Origin: Elysia crispata
Taxonomy: Eukaryota; Mollusca; Gastropoda; Plakobranchidae
Assembly (NCBI GenBank): GCA_033675545.1
Contig: JAWDGP010000502.1
Coordinates: 213,501-277,500 of the forward strand
Length of the DNA: 64,000 bases
Reading direction: 5' to 3'
Under the pieces are notes generated by a model, which was not told the DNA's origin, made no database searches, and worked only from the letters and a program-made list of their open reading frames with translations. Positions 29,353 to 40,362 of the stretch are shown here, one piece after another; within the stretch, counting starts at the first letter, position 1, and every line of letters starts with the position of its first letter. The translations under genes were made by a program, and so were the position numbers.

Positions 29353-29670
29353 TTATGCTTTAATTGTGCCATAAATTTCAAGGTCATGAGCTTCTTTTAC
29401 TAAATCTTGAGAGATTGATTTGTAATTAAAACGCTTCAAATATATTTCAAATCGCAAATCTTTAATATCTTTGTCTTTGGGTTTTTTATGTTTTTCCTCA
29501 CTTGAGACACATGTTGTGAGAGAAAGACTGTAAGAAAAGTATAGACAAAAAGGAAGGATTGACTTGAAAATAAAACATTCTCTTGCCTTCGTGGAAAACA
29601 GTGGAAAGCTTGAAATAGCTATAAGGAGTATGAGAAATCTTCTTTTTTTCATGATTTGCCTAGTTCGCAT
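29353..29670 (-). CDS. Doubtful small ORF with signal-peptide-like start
   Basis: The 105-codon minus-strand frame starts at ATG (29668-29670), with a second ATG six codons later. From the second start, a basic Lys-Lys-Arg-Arg cluster is followed by about 15 hydrophobic residues and a Ser-Thr-Lys-Ala end, a classical signal-peptide shape. A second hydrophobic stretch follows, then a strongly charged tail (Glu-Lys-His-Lys-Lys, Lys-Asp-Lys-Asp). There are four cysteines in total in the frame. I recognise no family, and no promoter, splice site or poly-A signal supports transcription. Chance is the more likely explanation in AT-rich DNA; a short secreted peptide gene is the alternative. Confidence 0.12.
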   Translation of the reverse strand: MRTRQIMKKRRFLILLIAISSFPLFSTKARECFIFKSILPFCLYFSYSLSLTTCVSSEEKHKKPKDKDIKDLRFEIYLKRFNYKSISQDLVKEAHDLEIYGTIKA

Positions 29671-30029
29671 GGGAGACTATATTCAGGACAAAGACCATTG
29701 ATGTTAACAAACAAAGATTCTGACTGTAACAGAGGACCAGTACCTAGAAATGCAAATGTGCATCATTGATTCGTGGCTTTTAGTGGACGGAAAATGCGAT
29801 TCGCATCGTATGCTGAGAGCGTAATGAAATTCTTTTTGGAAGATTTCCCGGGGAACACAGAAATAACTTAACTTTCCTGCCAATGAAATGAACATTTGTT
29901 AGCATGGAGAAAAGTGCGGGGAAAAAAGTGACTAAATGAGGCATGATTGGTGAAGAGAGTTTGTTAAATAAAAAATTTAAATTCAGCAGAGATAATCGAG
30001 TTAAGGAATTAGATCACATGATATTAAAA
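29671..30029. other. AT-rich unique noncoding DNA
   Basis: No feature recognised. Confidence 0.6.
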
Positions 30030-30053
30030 TGAATAAAAACAGAGAGAGAAAAG

Positions 30054-30141
<88 letters not shown>

Positions 30142-30180
30142 GAGAAACAGATAGAGGTTCAGACAGAGGGGGCAGGGAAA
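30030..30180. repeat. (GA)n microsatellite
   Basis: The core GA array at about 30058-30133 has degenerate GAGAAA/GACAGA edges on both sides. Confidence 0.96.
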
Positions 30181-31519
30181 GTAGGAAATCAGCAGAATAG
30201 AATAAGGAAATTTTAAAATGTGGATACTGACATAACATCATATATTAAAGCATAAGAAATGGAGACGGTTTAAAATTATTTTTCGTTAACGGTGATGTTT
30301 TAGGTGAAAATCATGGCCATTTATCTCAATCAGAATCGGATACCGGTTTAGGGGTAAACACCAATTTTCAAACTGTCGATGATTATACAATGTCAAAAGC
30401 ATTTTTCATGGGAGGTAAAAAAATGTTAGGGTGCAGATGTCTTTATTCTGAATATTAAAGACAAGAAGTATCCATTAAAATGTTGAATAGTTTAGGATGT
30501 TCATCAAAACAGACTGCCAGAGCCCAAAATCGACGCCAGTAACTGGCGATTCAACCCAATGCTTGCTATTCGCTTTCAAGGAACGTACGGTCGACCAAAT
30601 TCACACCAAGCCTTTATCTTGTGTAAATTGCCGCGCTCCATCTCAGAGATTCAAAGCTTTCAAGAGCGGAGGACGAACGTCAAAAGACTTTCATCTCCCA
30701 CAGGAGTTTAAAATGTTGTCTTCAAGAGTAGTATCCGAGACTCAATACCCGGAGCCTGCTTAGCGAAGCAATCTTATGTGCTGGGCTTTTCTTCACTTCC
30801 GGCTTTTAGCGGAGCTTCTTTCTCTTGGCATTTCACATCGCTGTGACGCGCACTTCCTCCAAGGGATAATTTTCATTTATAAAACAGTTTTTCGAGACTA
30901 TTTTTTTTTCTGGCCTATATCTTTAATACAAAACGGGAATCGCCGTTAAATGAGCTTGTTTTGCACATATCCTCAAGCTCATTTACTAATGCCGTATCAG
31001 CGGGCATGTTTTTTAAATAAAATATACTACGTTTTAATGTTAATATCTAATTGCTTCCTTTCATTTCCATCTAGGCTGTCTGTTTCTTTTATTGTCCATG
31101 CTATCCTTTATTAAAAAAAAAAAAAGAACAAACGGAATATGTATTTAATTATATTTATATCTAAAAGTTCAATGATACATTTTGAACAATATTACATGTG
31201 ATTTAGAGTCCCATTTAAATTGAATTGTAACATGGAATAGTTTCAAATTCTGTTCTGTTAACCATTAAAAAGATTTTTTTTTAAGTTATGCTACCTGCCA
31301 CACAGTATTTGTATATTTCAAATCAGAGAACTTAAAATGTTCAATTTATTATCAGATAAAGTTATTGTGTAAGAAAGTCAGGGGTCCAAACTTTACTCAT
31401 CGTTGAGCATTAAACAATGAATAATTAGAAGGCTTTATTCCACTAACATTTTAAAAGTTAAGGTTGTATCTTGCTTTAACTTCAGTGATAAGCACAAAAG
31501 TTTCGAAATATTTTATAAT
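30181..31519. other. Unique DNA with one GC-richer patch
   Basis: The patch 30490-30860 is GC-richer than its flanks and holds an 88-codon plus-strand frame (30497-30763) of balanced composition. That frame has four cysteines but no domain I can name. It could be a fragment of an exon or repeat; evidence is too thin for a gene call. The rest is AT-rich and featureless. Confidence 0.5.
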
Positions 31520-31675
31520 ATATATACATAGTTATATATGTATACAGATATATATATATATACATACGTATATAGATTGATCTATATATATATATATGTA
31601 TATGTATATAAATGGATCTATATATATATATATGTGTGTGTGTGTATGTATATAGATAGATCTATTTATATATGG
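31520..31675. repeat. AT-rich compound repeat with three GATC-centred units
   Basis: About 50-base units recur three times: GTATATA, then a TAGATTGATCTA-like or AATGGATCTA-like centre, then (TA)n. The third unit also contains a (GT)n. The centres are near-palindromes around GATC. This suggests local amplification of an AT microsatellite with a unique core. Confidence 0.75.
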
Positions 31676-34240
31676 GAATGTAAGTAATCTGGCCCGTCAC
31701 AAAATCTTAAGCATAATGAGACATCAATGAAGTTTTTCGTTTGGCTCTAGCAAGGCAATAAAGACATAACATTGCTCAATAAATGTATCAGGTTATGATA
31801 CTTAATCATTAACTACATGTCTTAAAGATAGAAAGATGGTCACTTAAGTTTGAATAAACTTCACGCAAAATGTAAAGCATGTGTGAAATGATTAACATGA
31901 ATATCTAAAGCGGGACTGACCTAAAAAAATATCCATTGATTGATCTATAAGGTATTGTTTATTCAAAGAGAACTTAATACTGCTGTAGGTGAACACACTG
32001 TTGTCAATGAAAGTGGCGAAGACAATAGAGAATGGTAAATTGACCGTTTTATCTTGATGATAAAATATTGGGACCATTCCTTGTTAATAATTGAGACACT
32101 TCGAACCAAAACTTCAAGAATGCCACGATTAACAGATTTCGATAGATTGTATGTTGTTTTTGCTTCTATTTGAAAATCGCCCAAATGGCTTACGGTTTTA
32201 AGACAGTTTTTCTTACCATTGCTTCTGTTATTGAAAAAAAGTTGCGAAACAAGAGAAATTGGTAATGATCAAAATAAAACTATGTACGGATGACAAAATA
32301 AACTATGTACGGATGAAGAATCTTCCACAACCTGGTTTCAAGATAATTCGTTGAATTATTCATTGCACGTCATATCTGACCCATACCGATCTAAGTGTGT
32401 CGAAAGTAAGTTAGAGACTTGAAAAAAGATATCGCTCTTTTCAACTTGTTTTGTTTTGTTTTTTACTTGCTTTTTTAAGTCTGGAAGATGTATTCTGATT
32501 GGAAAAAATGTACCATGGATGAAAATAGGTTGTAGAATATGCGTCTACCTTTCAACAAAATGCTCTCTAAAATTGGATTTGTTTTGAATTATTGCAAAGA
32601 AAACAACAATTCGTTATTCATCATCAAGTTCACAGATAAACTTGTTTCAAATTTTTAGTTTACAGAGGAATTTGATTTTATCAACCATATACAGAACAGC
32701 AAAAGAAACTGACGCCTTTTCCTGAGTGGTGATAGAGTGTTAAGCAAATCTATTGTATATTTGTCCTTGCGCTCTATTCACACTGTTTTTCAGTCTATCA
32801 GAAAATGAAATTAATTTGGAAATTGCTTACGATTAAAAGTTCTTTAATTCAACATGTAAAAGAAAAAGCCGTGTACTTAGAATGCTATGGGAACGAAACG
32901 CCTATGATCTCATCACAACAAAATATTCCCTCTAACTCCACACGGACTCGTTCGCTCACAACAACCTGGCATGCCTCTTTCCTTTTATGCTTTTCTTCTC
33001 TCGCTTTCTCTTCATCTCTATTATGTGATATTTATTTGTAAATAAAATTCAATGAAAACAGTGTGTCTACTTTCGATTTTCAATTTCCCTTAAGCCTGGC
33101 CCATTTTCTTCTTTATTTTTAATTTTTGTTTTCTCTTTTCTCTCTCTCCAAGTCTTGAATTTTTTTCCTCTCTTTCTTTCTCTATTAAACACACACACAT
33201 AGATTTTCTCTTTTTATAGTGTCTCACATTTTGTAAATCTTAATTTTTATATTTTTTAATGTATTAATCTATCTATATCTTAATGTGTATACAAAAGGTA
33301 GGTAGGTTTGAAGGTTTCTAATGTTTATCTACAACCCGGTAGTTTTCGTTGCTCTCCCGCGTATATTTTTGTTTTTAATCTTCATCTTAATAGTTATGAA
33401 TTTTATTGAGCTACATCTTCCGCAACTCTCAAAAAAACACATGCTCTTCTTCTACAACACTTGTCACTAAAATTATTCTATTACTTCTTTCCCTTCCTCC
33501 CTATGAAGGCAGACTTCACTTTTCCTCTCTCATTACTTTTTATTTGTCTTCTAATTCCAGTTTTTCCTCGCGCCCCTTTATACTTCCCCGCTTAGCCTCT
33601 CGGCTCAGCAACATCTTTTTCAGGCAGATCCCAGAGCAAATCACATGATTGTCAGGCCGCGGGCCCCAATCTGAGCCAGGAGAAAAATGAGATCCCCCGT
33701 GTGGACTTTCTGCCCGGGACACGGGCCTCAAAAACACCGTTAACTATTTGATGAAACCCGCGTAAAGATCGTTTCCTGCCCGACTCCATCAGGGCTCCCC
33801 TCAAATAAATTGGAGGAGAAGAAGATGCCGAAATGAGTCCTAAAGGAGGGGCAAACGACAGTAATAAAAAGGGATCTCGGAGGAAAATAAGAAAAGAAGA
33901 TATTGGAGATTTAGAACACAATTTCGGAAAAGGCCATATAAGGAAGGCCCTTTGGACACACAATCTGGAAAAAAAAACACTTTGTCCACGATCACCAGAG
34001 AAACAAATCCAATTCTTTGAAACAAAAGAAAAAAAATCTCGATGGGGAAAATGGATCAATTAGGATGCTCTCAGTTAAAAAAAAATAGAGATCGGAAAGA
34101 CGCAAACAGGAGAAACAACTTGAGTGAGTAGGGGTTCATAAAAATGTAGAATTTCGGTAAAATGTCAGCGCCAGACTGAAGGGAATAATGGGGATTAGAG
34201 AGATGGGGTGGGTAGGAGCGACTGGCAATCTAATGAGATT
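31676..34240. other. AT-rich unique noncoding DNA
   Basis: This is mostly featureless. A pyrimidine-richer segment runs from 33100 to 33640 and a GC-richer patch from 33650 to 33800. Overlapping frames near 33652-34063 on both strands have no recognisable content. Confidence 0.6.
32270..32316 (+). repeat. Small tandem duplication, 24 and 23 bases
   Basis: Two consecutive copies of a word ending CTATGTACGGATGA occur at 32270-32293 and 32294-32316, differing by one A. It is a recent slippage-type duplication. Confidence 0.9.
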
Positions 34241-34327
34241 TCGCTCTTGCAAAACAGAAAAACTTCAAAGAAGATGAGAAACAGGCGGAAGAGAGGACAG
34301 AAGCAGAAGGAGATATACAGGAACAAG

Positions 34328-34395
<68 letters not shown>

Positions 34396-34464
34396 GACAG
34401 AGAGAGAGCAGCTAGTGAAGAAAGAGAAATAGAGATAGCAGCTAACAAAGATAGATAGCAGCTA

Positions 34465-34530
<66 letters not shown>

Positions 34531-34592
34531 AGAGACAAACATAAGGACGGGCGAACAGAGTGGGTATTAAGAAGAAAGGAGGGAGGGTGATT
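34241..34592. repeat. Purine-rich block with two (GA)n arrays and (GACA)n
   Basis: The GA arrays lie at about 34331-34375 and 34468-34527, with a GACA run at about 34374-34395 between them. Three copies of a GCAGCTA-AAG word (34408, 34438, 34458) sit between the arrays; a fourth GCAGCTAGCG lies at 34611. Arg/Glu and Ser/Leu frames here are artefacts. Confidence 0.93.
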
Positions 34593-36869
34593 TAAATAAG
34601 CAAGCTGCCAGCAGCTAGCGAGGCAGTGACCTGAACCAAGTTAGGACCCAGCCATGATTTCGTGGATCCGATGTTGTCCTCAGGCCGACTCGGGCAATAA
34701 CAGGCCGGGAGATTAAATTGTGTTCCCTTCGTCTTATTGCCCACGTCTTCTCGTTCGATCAAACTCACTTAATTTTTTTCGCCGATGTTTTTATTCATTT
34801 CTATACAGTTATCCATCGGATTTCCCTCCCCTCGTTCCTACCATACCCATTTTTTCCCCTTACCCCATTCACCTCAGCCCTCCTCTGCTTATTTTCTATT
34901 GTGATAGTTTTGTAACTTGTGTTTCCAAAGTTTGTTTTTTTATTTATTTTTTTTTAAATGTACGTATTCTTTTTTATATTTTTTTTTCATTTCCCGGATT
35001 CATGCTTTGTTGCTCTGTTGCTGTTAAATATTGGCACACTAATTATCATAGTATTGATTTATCTTTTGATTCAACAAATATGTTTTAGGGCTTGTCATCT
35101 ACTGCCTGAAGGCACGAGTTTAGTTCCAATTTTTTTTTATTTGGTTGAAAAGACGAAGGTCTTTAAGAATCCAAAAACTCTAACAGTTTTGATATTTCGA
35201 TAAACTAATAAGCTTCAATTGGACTATTTTTCTATTTCAGGAATTCATATTTTCTCGTTTTCCTTTACACTACCGCCTTTCCATCTTTGCAAAAGCATTT
35301 CTTTCAATATCTGCCACTCACCCCAAAGTTTCCTGGGTTGCCATCATGCGTCACAATTCACATGTTCCAAAATATTACTTTCAAATGGTTAAAAAAATTC
35401 TTTGTCGTTGCTATTATGCTATGCGGTCCCGAACATAAACCAATGAAAATTAAATTCTATGAAACAAAGAAATGGGTGTAGGTTGTCGGTGGTGTTAGAC
35501 CGGCCACCCTGATATCTTCATGGACCTTATTACGAGTTCGAGCTCTACACAATCGGTAGGTGAGTTCAGGGCGTTATCCACTCGGCTCGACGGGAGCTCA
35601 ACTTTGATACGCAAAAAAACTGACGATGGGGCTCTATCAAACAAAAATCACAGTGATTTTGCATATATCAACAAGCTTTTAATATTGCCTCTTATAAAAC
35701 AGTTTTCTGTTTCCATGAATATGTTCAATTTCTTTTAAAAAAATATCATCCTTTTTCCCGTGATATTTTGCGTGCCGGTATTTTATTTTGCGGTTTTCCA
35801 AACCATGCCAATGCGATTCGGGCTTTATTTTCTAAGAGTTGATGCACATCAGTGGAGCTCAAATGTGGAAATGAGAAAGAAATTACAATTTTGATTTTTT
35901 TCTTTCTTCAGACTCGATTCTCAGAAGCAGACTGTGTGGCGACATGATTGCTTTCCTGGGTGGAAATATGCCAAACATATTAGGATTTTCCGATTTCTTT
36001 CACAGGAGATTTTGCACAGCTATAGGCAATATTAGAGACTGTACTACAATATCTCCATGGTAACTCGAGGCAACATTCTTTCATTTAGTTCCTCTCTAGC
36101 TATGTTTCCAGGGTAATTTCTCCTTGACTAGGCACGTCGGCTGTTTATCAAAGGTTTACTCAGACTGGTTTCCGTAACTCTTAAATCAAATATGTTGGGG
36201 ATGAAGAAGGAAGAAATAGTGTTGGCTTCTTACAAAGGGACGAGACGGTATGGCGGTCTCCTTTAGTGAGGTGAAAGACTGGAGATTTGTAGCTGAGAGA
36301 GATGCCAGCAGCAATTTCACGACGCCTTACACATGAGCGCCTTCCCAGATTACGTTTGGTAGGGACAGAGACCAGGCTGCGGGGACTGAGATGAGATATT
36401 TCCAGCAGAAGACGTTCAGTTGCTATGAAAATGGTTTGGAAACTCATCACCAATCTTAAAATGAGTTTTTGATGTATTATTATAAGAGTTAGTTGCAAGG
36501 GCTAGGACTTATACATTTAGATGATCATACAAGTTCATCCATAACAAGAGAGATTAAGATGGGTATTGGCCTTTTATGTGGAATGTATTGAAGCAGTTTG
36601 TACAATATTCAAAGCTGTAAAATGGTTGCAAAGCTAACGTAGAGTGAATTGAGCGCTGAATGTTGGCAGTTGTCTTTTACTGCTTGTGGCAGGTACATAA
36701 ATGAACATTGCCGTTAGAATTATGCTAAATGCAAATCTTCCTCACTTATTTTACAATTACTCTGAAACATCAAAGGATCAATGGATTGTCTCCAATTACA
36801 GTCACTTTTCTCTGTCCTGGGTGTGCCATAGCAGCCCATTCCACAAACTCGTCGGCGTTATATCTTTCT
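34593..36869. other. Unique noncoding DNA
   Basis: It contains a tRNA-like candidate at about 35525-35600 (listed separately) and an X-box-like palindrome at 36051-36064 inside a GC-richer patch (35930-36400). The minus-strand frame 36181-36498 has balanced composition but no known domain. No gene is supported. Confidence 0.55.
35525..35600 (-). mobile_element. Candidate tRNA-derived SINE head, minus strand
   Basis: Read on the minus strand, GAGCCGAGTGGATAACGCC (plus 35569-35587) closely matches a tRNA A box and D loop. GAGCTCGAACTCG (plus 35533-35545) resembles a B box about 40 bases downstream. The match to a Leu/Ser-type tRNA head is good, but arms cannot all be paired. An old SINE or tRNA pseudogene is more likely than a working tRNA. 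Confidence 0.4.
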
Positions 36870-37222
<353 letters not shown>

Positions 37223-38470
37223 TAGCTAAATTGTCTTTCAGTTTGCAAAATATGCTTATTACTTGAGCCTCATTAGGCGCCAATTTATTTTAACTACATA
37301 GGCTTTGGTGTATCAGTTAATTAAATCATGTTCTAACTGCATTTTATTAATATTCTCAATTATTTTAAGTTAAAACCTTTATGCTTCTTTTTGATGGGTG
37401 TATCACTTTTTAGCAAAATAAATTATTTTTTTAAAATGTGGAAATATATACTTAAGATATTGTGATAATTGAAGACGTTTTGAGTAGAAACTCGTTCTTA
37501 AGACTTTTTATAACCACCTAACGTCTTTTCCCGTAACCTAATCACACACCCTAAGGCCAGCAAACTATTCTCTTATATTTCATTAATATTAAAACATGAA
37601 CTGAATTCGATGTCGGCTTTGACTCGCTAAAAGCTTAATAATAAATTAAAAATTGTATTTCCGCCCCCCTCCCCAGTGTCCTAGAATAGAACTATACCAT
37701 CATTTTTCTGTTAATAATATTAATCAAAATAACTTTTATTATGAATTTGATGAAAGATATAATGTTTTAATGGTATTTTTTGTTTTGTTTTTTGTTTATT
37801 GTTGTTTTTTTATGTTTTTTATTCTTTGAGAGTGGGGGGGGTGGTTGATGAGAGCCATAAGTCCATTGAAATCCAGTTTACATCTACTTTTTTAATAATG
37901 TTATTAAGTCTAAATAATGCGCATAGCACGAACGTGATGAAAGGGTAGACAACAAGAAAACAAGCTTTCATAATATTTTATTAGTGATTATGAAATATTT
38001 TTAAATTGTTCAACGTCAATTACATCTCTCTTAGAGCTTTATACATAGCAATTCACCATTAAGTTCATCAAATAAATACGAGGTATTAATGTTTTAGAAA
38101 CCCCACAAAAATTCGAACAAGTAAATAGTAAAACAAGAATTTTTATGTTGTAAAATAATGGAAATTTGCAACAAATATGAAATATCTGTGCGTAGGCAGA
38201 CCTCGCAATCGATTTGTATTGAAAATGTAGATTTTTTTCTTTGAAAAAAAAAATATTCTGTACTCGTTTTCATGTAATGAAAGAGGGCAGTTACTTAAAA
38301 GTCTCCAAAGCGACTCTGATCAAGAGTTTATTTATAAATTTGCTTATTCAAGCACAAAGTTATGGAAATAGACACTCTTTGGCAAATGAAAAATAGAACA
38401 CACAAATTAATGCTACACTAGTGTGTATGTGTGTGATTTCAAGGGAAATAAAGATAATTTGTTTCATCGG
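37223..38470. other. AT-rich unique noncoding DNA
   Basis: No gene or repeat beyond homopolymer and (TTTTG)n words near 37780 and a G8 run near 37840. Confidence 0.65.
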
Positions 38471-38605
38471 TCTCTTCCTCTGTCTTCCCCCCTCCCTCCC
38501 TTCCACTTCCCTTCTCTTTCTGTCTGTCTATCTCCCTTTCTCTCTCATTTCTCTCTTTCTCTCTCCCTCTCTCTATCTCTCTATCTTTCTAAATATATAT
38601 ACATA
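38471..38605. repeat. Degenerate pyrimidine-rich tract with ATATAC words
   Basis: CT, CCCT and CTTT words without a pure core run from 38471, then ATATATAC and TATATATAT around 38590-38618. It appears to be an old, decayed CT/AT microsatellite. Confidence 0.7.
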
Positions 38606-38988
38606 TTTATATATATTTTTCCTCTCCCTACCTTAAGTTTTTTTAACATCCTGAAAGTTTTTTTTCCCTTGACTTTTGAAAACCGAATCCTTTTTTTTAT
38701 TTTTATATAATATTTTTCTATCCATTCCCGCATCATTTACTCTTCTTTCTGAAGCTAGGGATGAAGTTGTAGTGGAAGAAAGCAAACAGAAAAAGAATGG
38801 CTACGCAATAGCGATACTTTAAAACAAAGGTATAAAAACAGGAAAGAAAATAGCAAATAACTAACTAAACCAAAGATGGAGAAAACAGAAAGAAAAAAAA
38901 AACAAAGCTGGAACTTCTCGGGTTTGGAGACAAGTCTGGGAATTGGTGGTTTTGCTGCCCGCTATAGGGGTCACATTGAAGGACCTGC

Positions 38989-39002
38989 GTTGCCATGGAA
39001 AC
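38989..39002. promoter_or_regulatory. X-box-like palindrome (RFX-type site)
   Basis: GTTGCCATGGAAAC differs at one position from the symmetric RFX-family X-box GTTGCCATGGCAAC. It lies in a GC-richer unique island. Binding in this organism is inferred from the motif alone. Confidence 0.3.
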
Positions 39003-39443
39003 TGGCTCCCAGGAGGCTCGCAGGCCAGCAACCCTTTTTTTTTTCGCTCTCTTTCTCTCTCTCTCTCTCACTATCTCTTTTCTTTGCTTCTTGTAATTTT
39101 TCTTGCTCAGCTTTTCCCTTTCTTTTGCTCGTTTTTGCTCCGTCCCAGCTGGGGCGTTACTGTTGAGGCCCTAGCTCAGCTCTTGCTTTCATCCCGCGCC
39201 TGAGGGGTGTCAGGGGTGTCAGCGCTTGGGTTACTGCCCCTGATGGAGGTTTCGAAACGTAACCGGTTTAGATGGCTTAGTGAGGTGGAGAGACATATTA
39301 CATGGATATAACAAAGGATGTAGTTCCTAAACTGTTGTGTGAATAAGTATTATGTTGTGTTCAATTTCTGTGAAAAATGAGTATTGTTTTTGGTTGTTTC
39401 TTGTTGGGATATTTTTTGTTGCTAGTATTGTGTTGGTTTAGGA

Positions 39444-39470
39444 TTTTTTTTTTTTTTTTTGGGGGGGGGG
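39444..39470. repeat. T17 run joined to a G10 run
   Basis: Seventeen T are followed immediately by ten G, the same arrangement as at 7925-7969. Confidence 0.95.
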
Positions 39471-39730
39471 AGTTGTAAAAAGAAATCTGGTGTTATATAT
39501 TACATTTTCAATCCTCTCTTCATATTTGCTTCCGTTTTTGTGTTTTTTCTCTCTCGAGCTTGAAACATATCTCCAACGCATTCTATACACATGAAGTACT
39601 TATTTCTTATTTTGCTTTTAGCCAAGTGCACGCATGATATGGGTTATGGTATTAATTTAAGAAATTCATAAGAAAACATAAAAGGAGCAGAGGTGATAGT
39701 TTAGTCGCTCCTCTAACTACTACTGCTCCA

Positions 39731-39743
39731 ACTTCTTCTTCTT

Positions 39744-39776
<33 letters not shown>

Positions 39777-40097
39777 CTTCTTCTTCTTCTTCTTCTTCTT
39801 CTTCTTCTTCTTCTTCTTCTTCTTCTTCTTCTTCTTCTTCTTCTTCTTCTTCTTCTTCTTCTTCTTCTTCTTCTTCTTCTTCTTCTTCTTCTTCTTCTTC
39901 TTCTTCTTCTTCTTCTTCTTCTTCTTCTTCTTCTTCTTCTTCTTCTTCTTCTTCTTCTTCTTCTTCTTCTTCTTCTTCTTCTTCTTCTTCTTCTTCTTCT
40001 TCTTCTTCTTCTTCTTCTTTTCTTCTTCTTCTTCTTCTTCTTCTTCTTCTTCTTCTTCTTCTTCTTCTTCTTCTTCTTCTTCTTCTTCTACTTCTTA

Positions 40098-40129
<32 letters not shown>

Positions 40130-40362
40130 CTTCTTCTTCTTCTTCTTCTTCTTCTTCTTCTTCTTCTTCTTCTTCTTCTTCTTCTTCTTCTTCTTCTTCT
40201 TCTTCTTCTTCTTCTTCTTCTTCTTCTTCTTCTTCTTCTTCTTCTTCTTCTTCTTCTTCTTCTTCTTCTTCTTCTTCTTTTACTTCTTCTTCTTCTTCTT
40301 CTTCTTCTCCTCCTCCTCCTCCTCCTCCTCCTCCTCATCCTCATCCTACTCCTTCTTCTTCC
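39731..40362. repeat. Very long (TTC)n array passing into (CCT)n
   Basis: About 570 bases of TTC repeat contain rare interruptions: TTTTAC at 39742-39747 and again at 40278-40283, a CTTTT slip near 40020, and CTACTTCTTATAC near 40090. They are followed by CCT triplets at about 40308-40335 and CAT/ACT variants. The minus-strand poly-Arg/poly-Glu frame of 242 codons is an artefact. GAA/TTC tracts of this length are known to form triplex DNA in other systems. Confidence 0.97.

Larger units (their letters stand above)
38606..39730. other. Unique DNA with a GC-richer island
   Basis: The island 38910-39290 is non-repetitive, CpG-containing and carries an X-box palindrome and a GTTAC...CGAAACGTAACC motif (both discussed separately). 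The rest is T-rich. No coding frame is supported. Confidence 0.5.
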
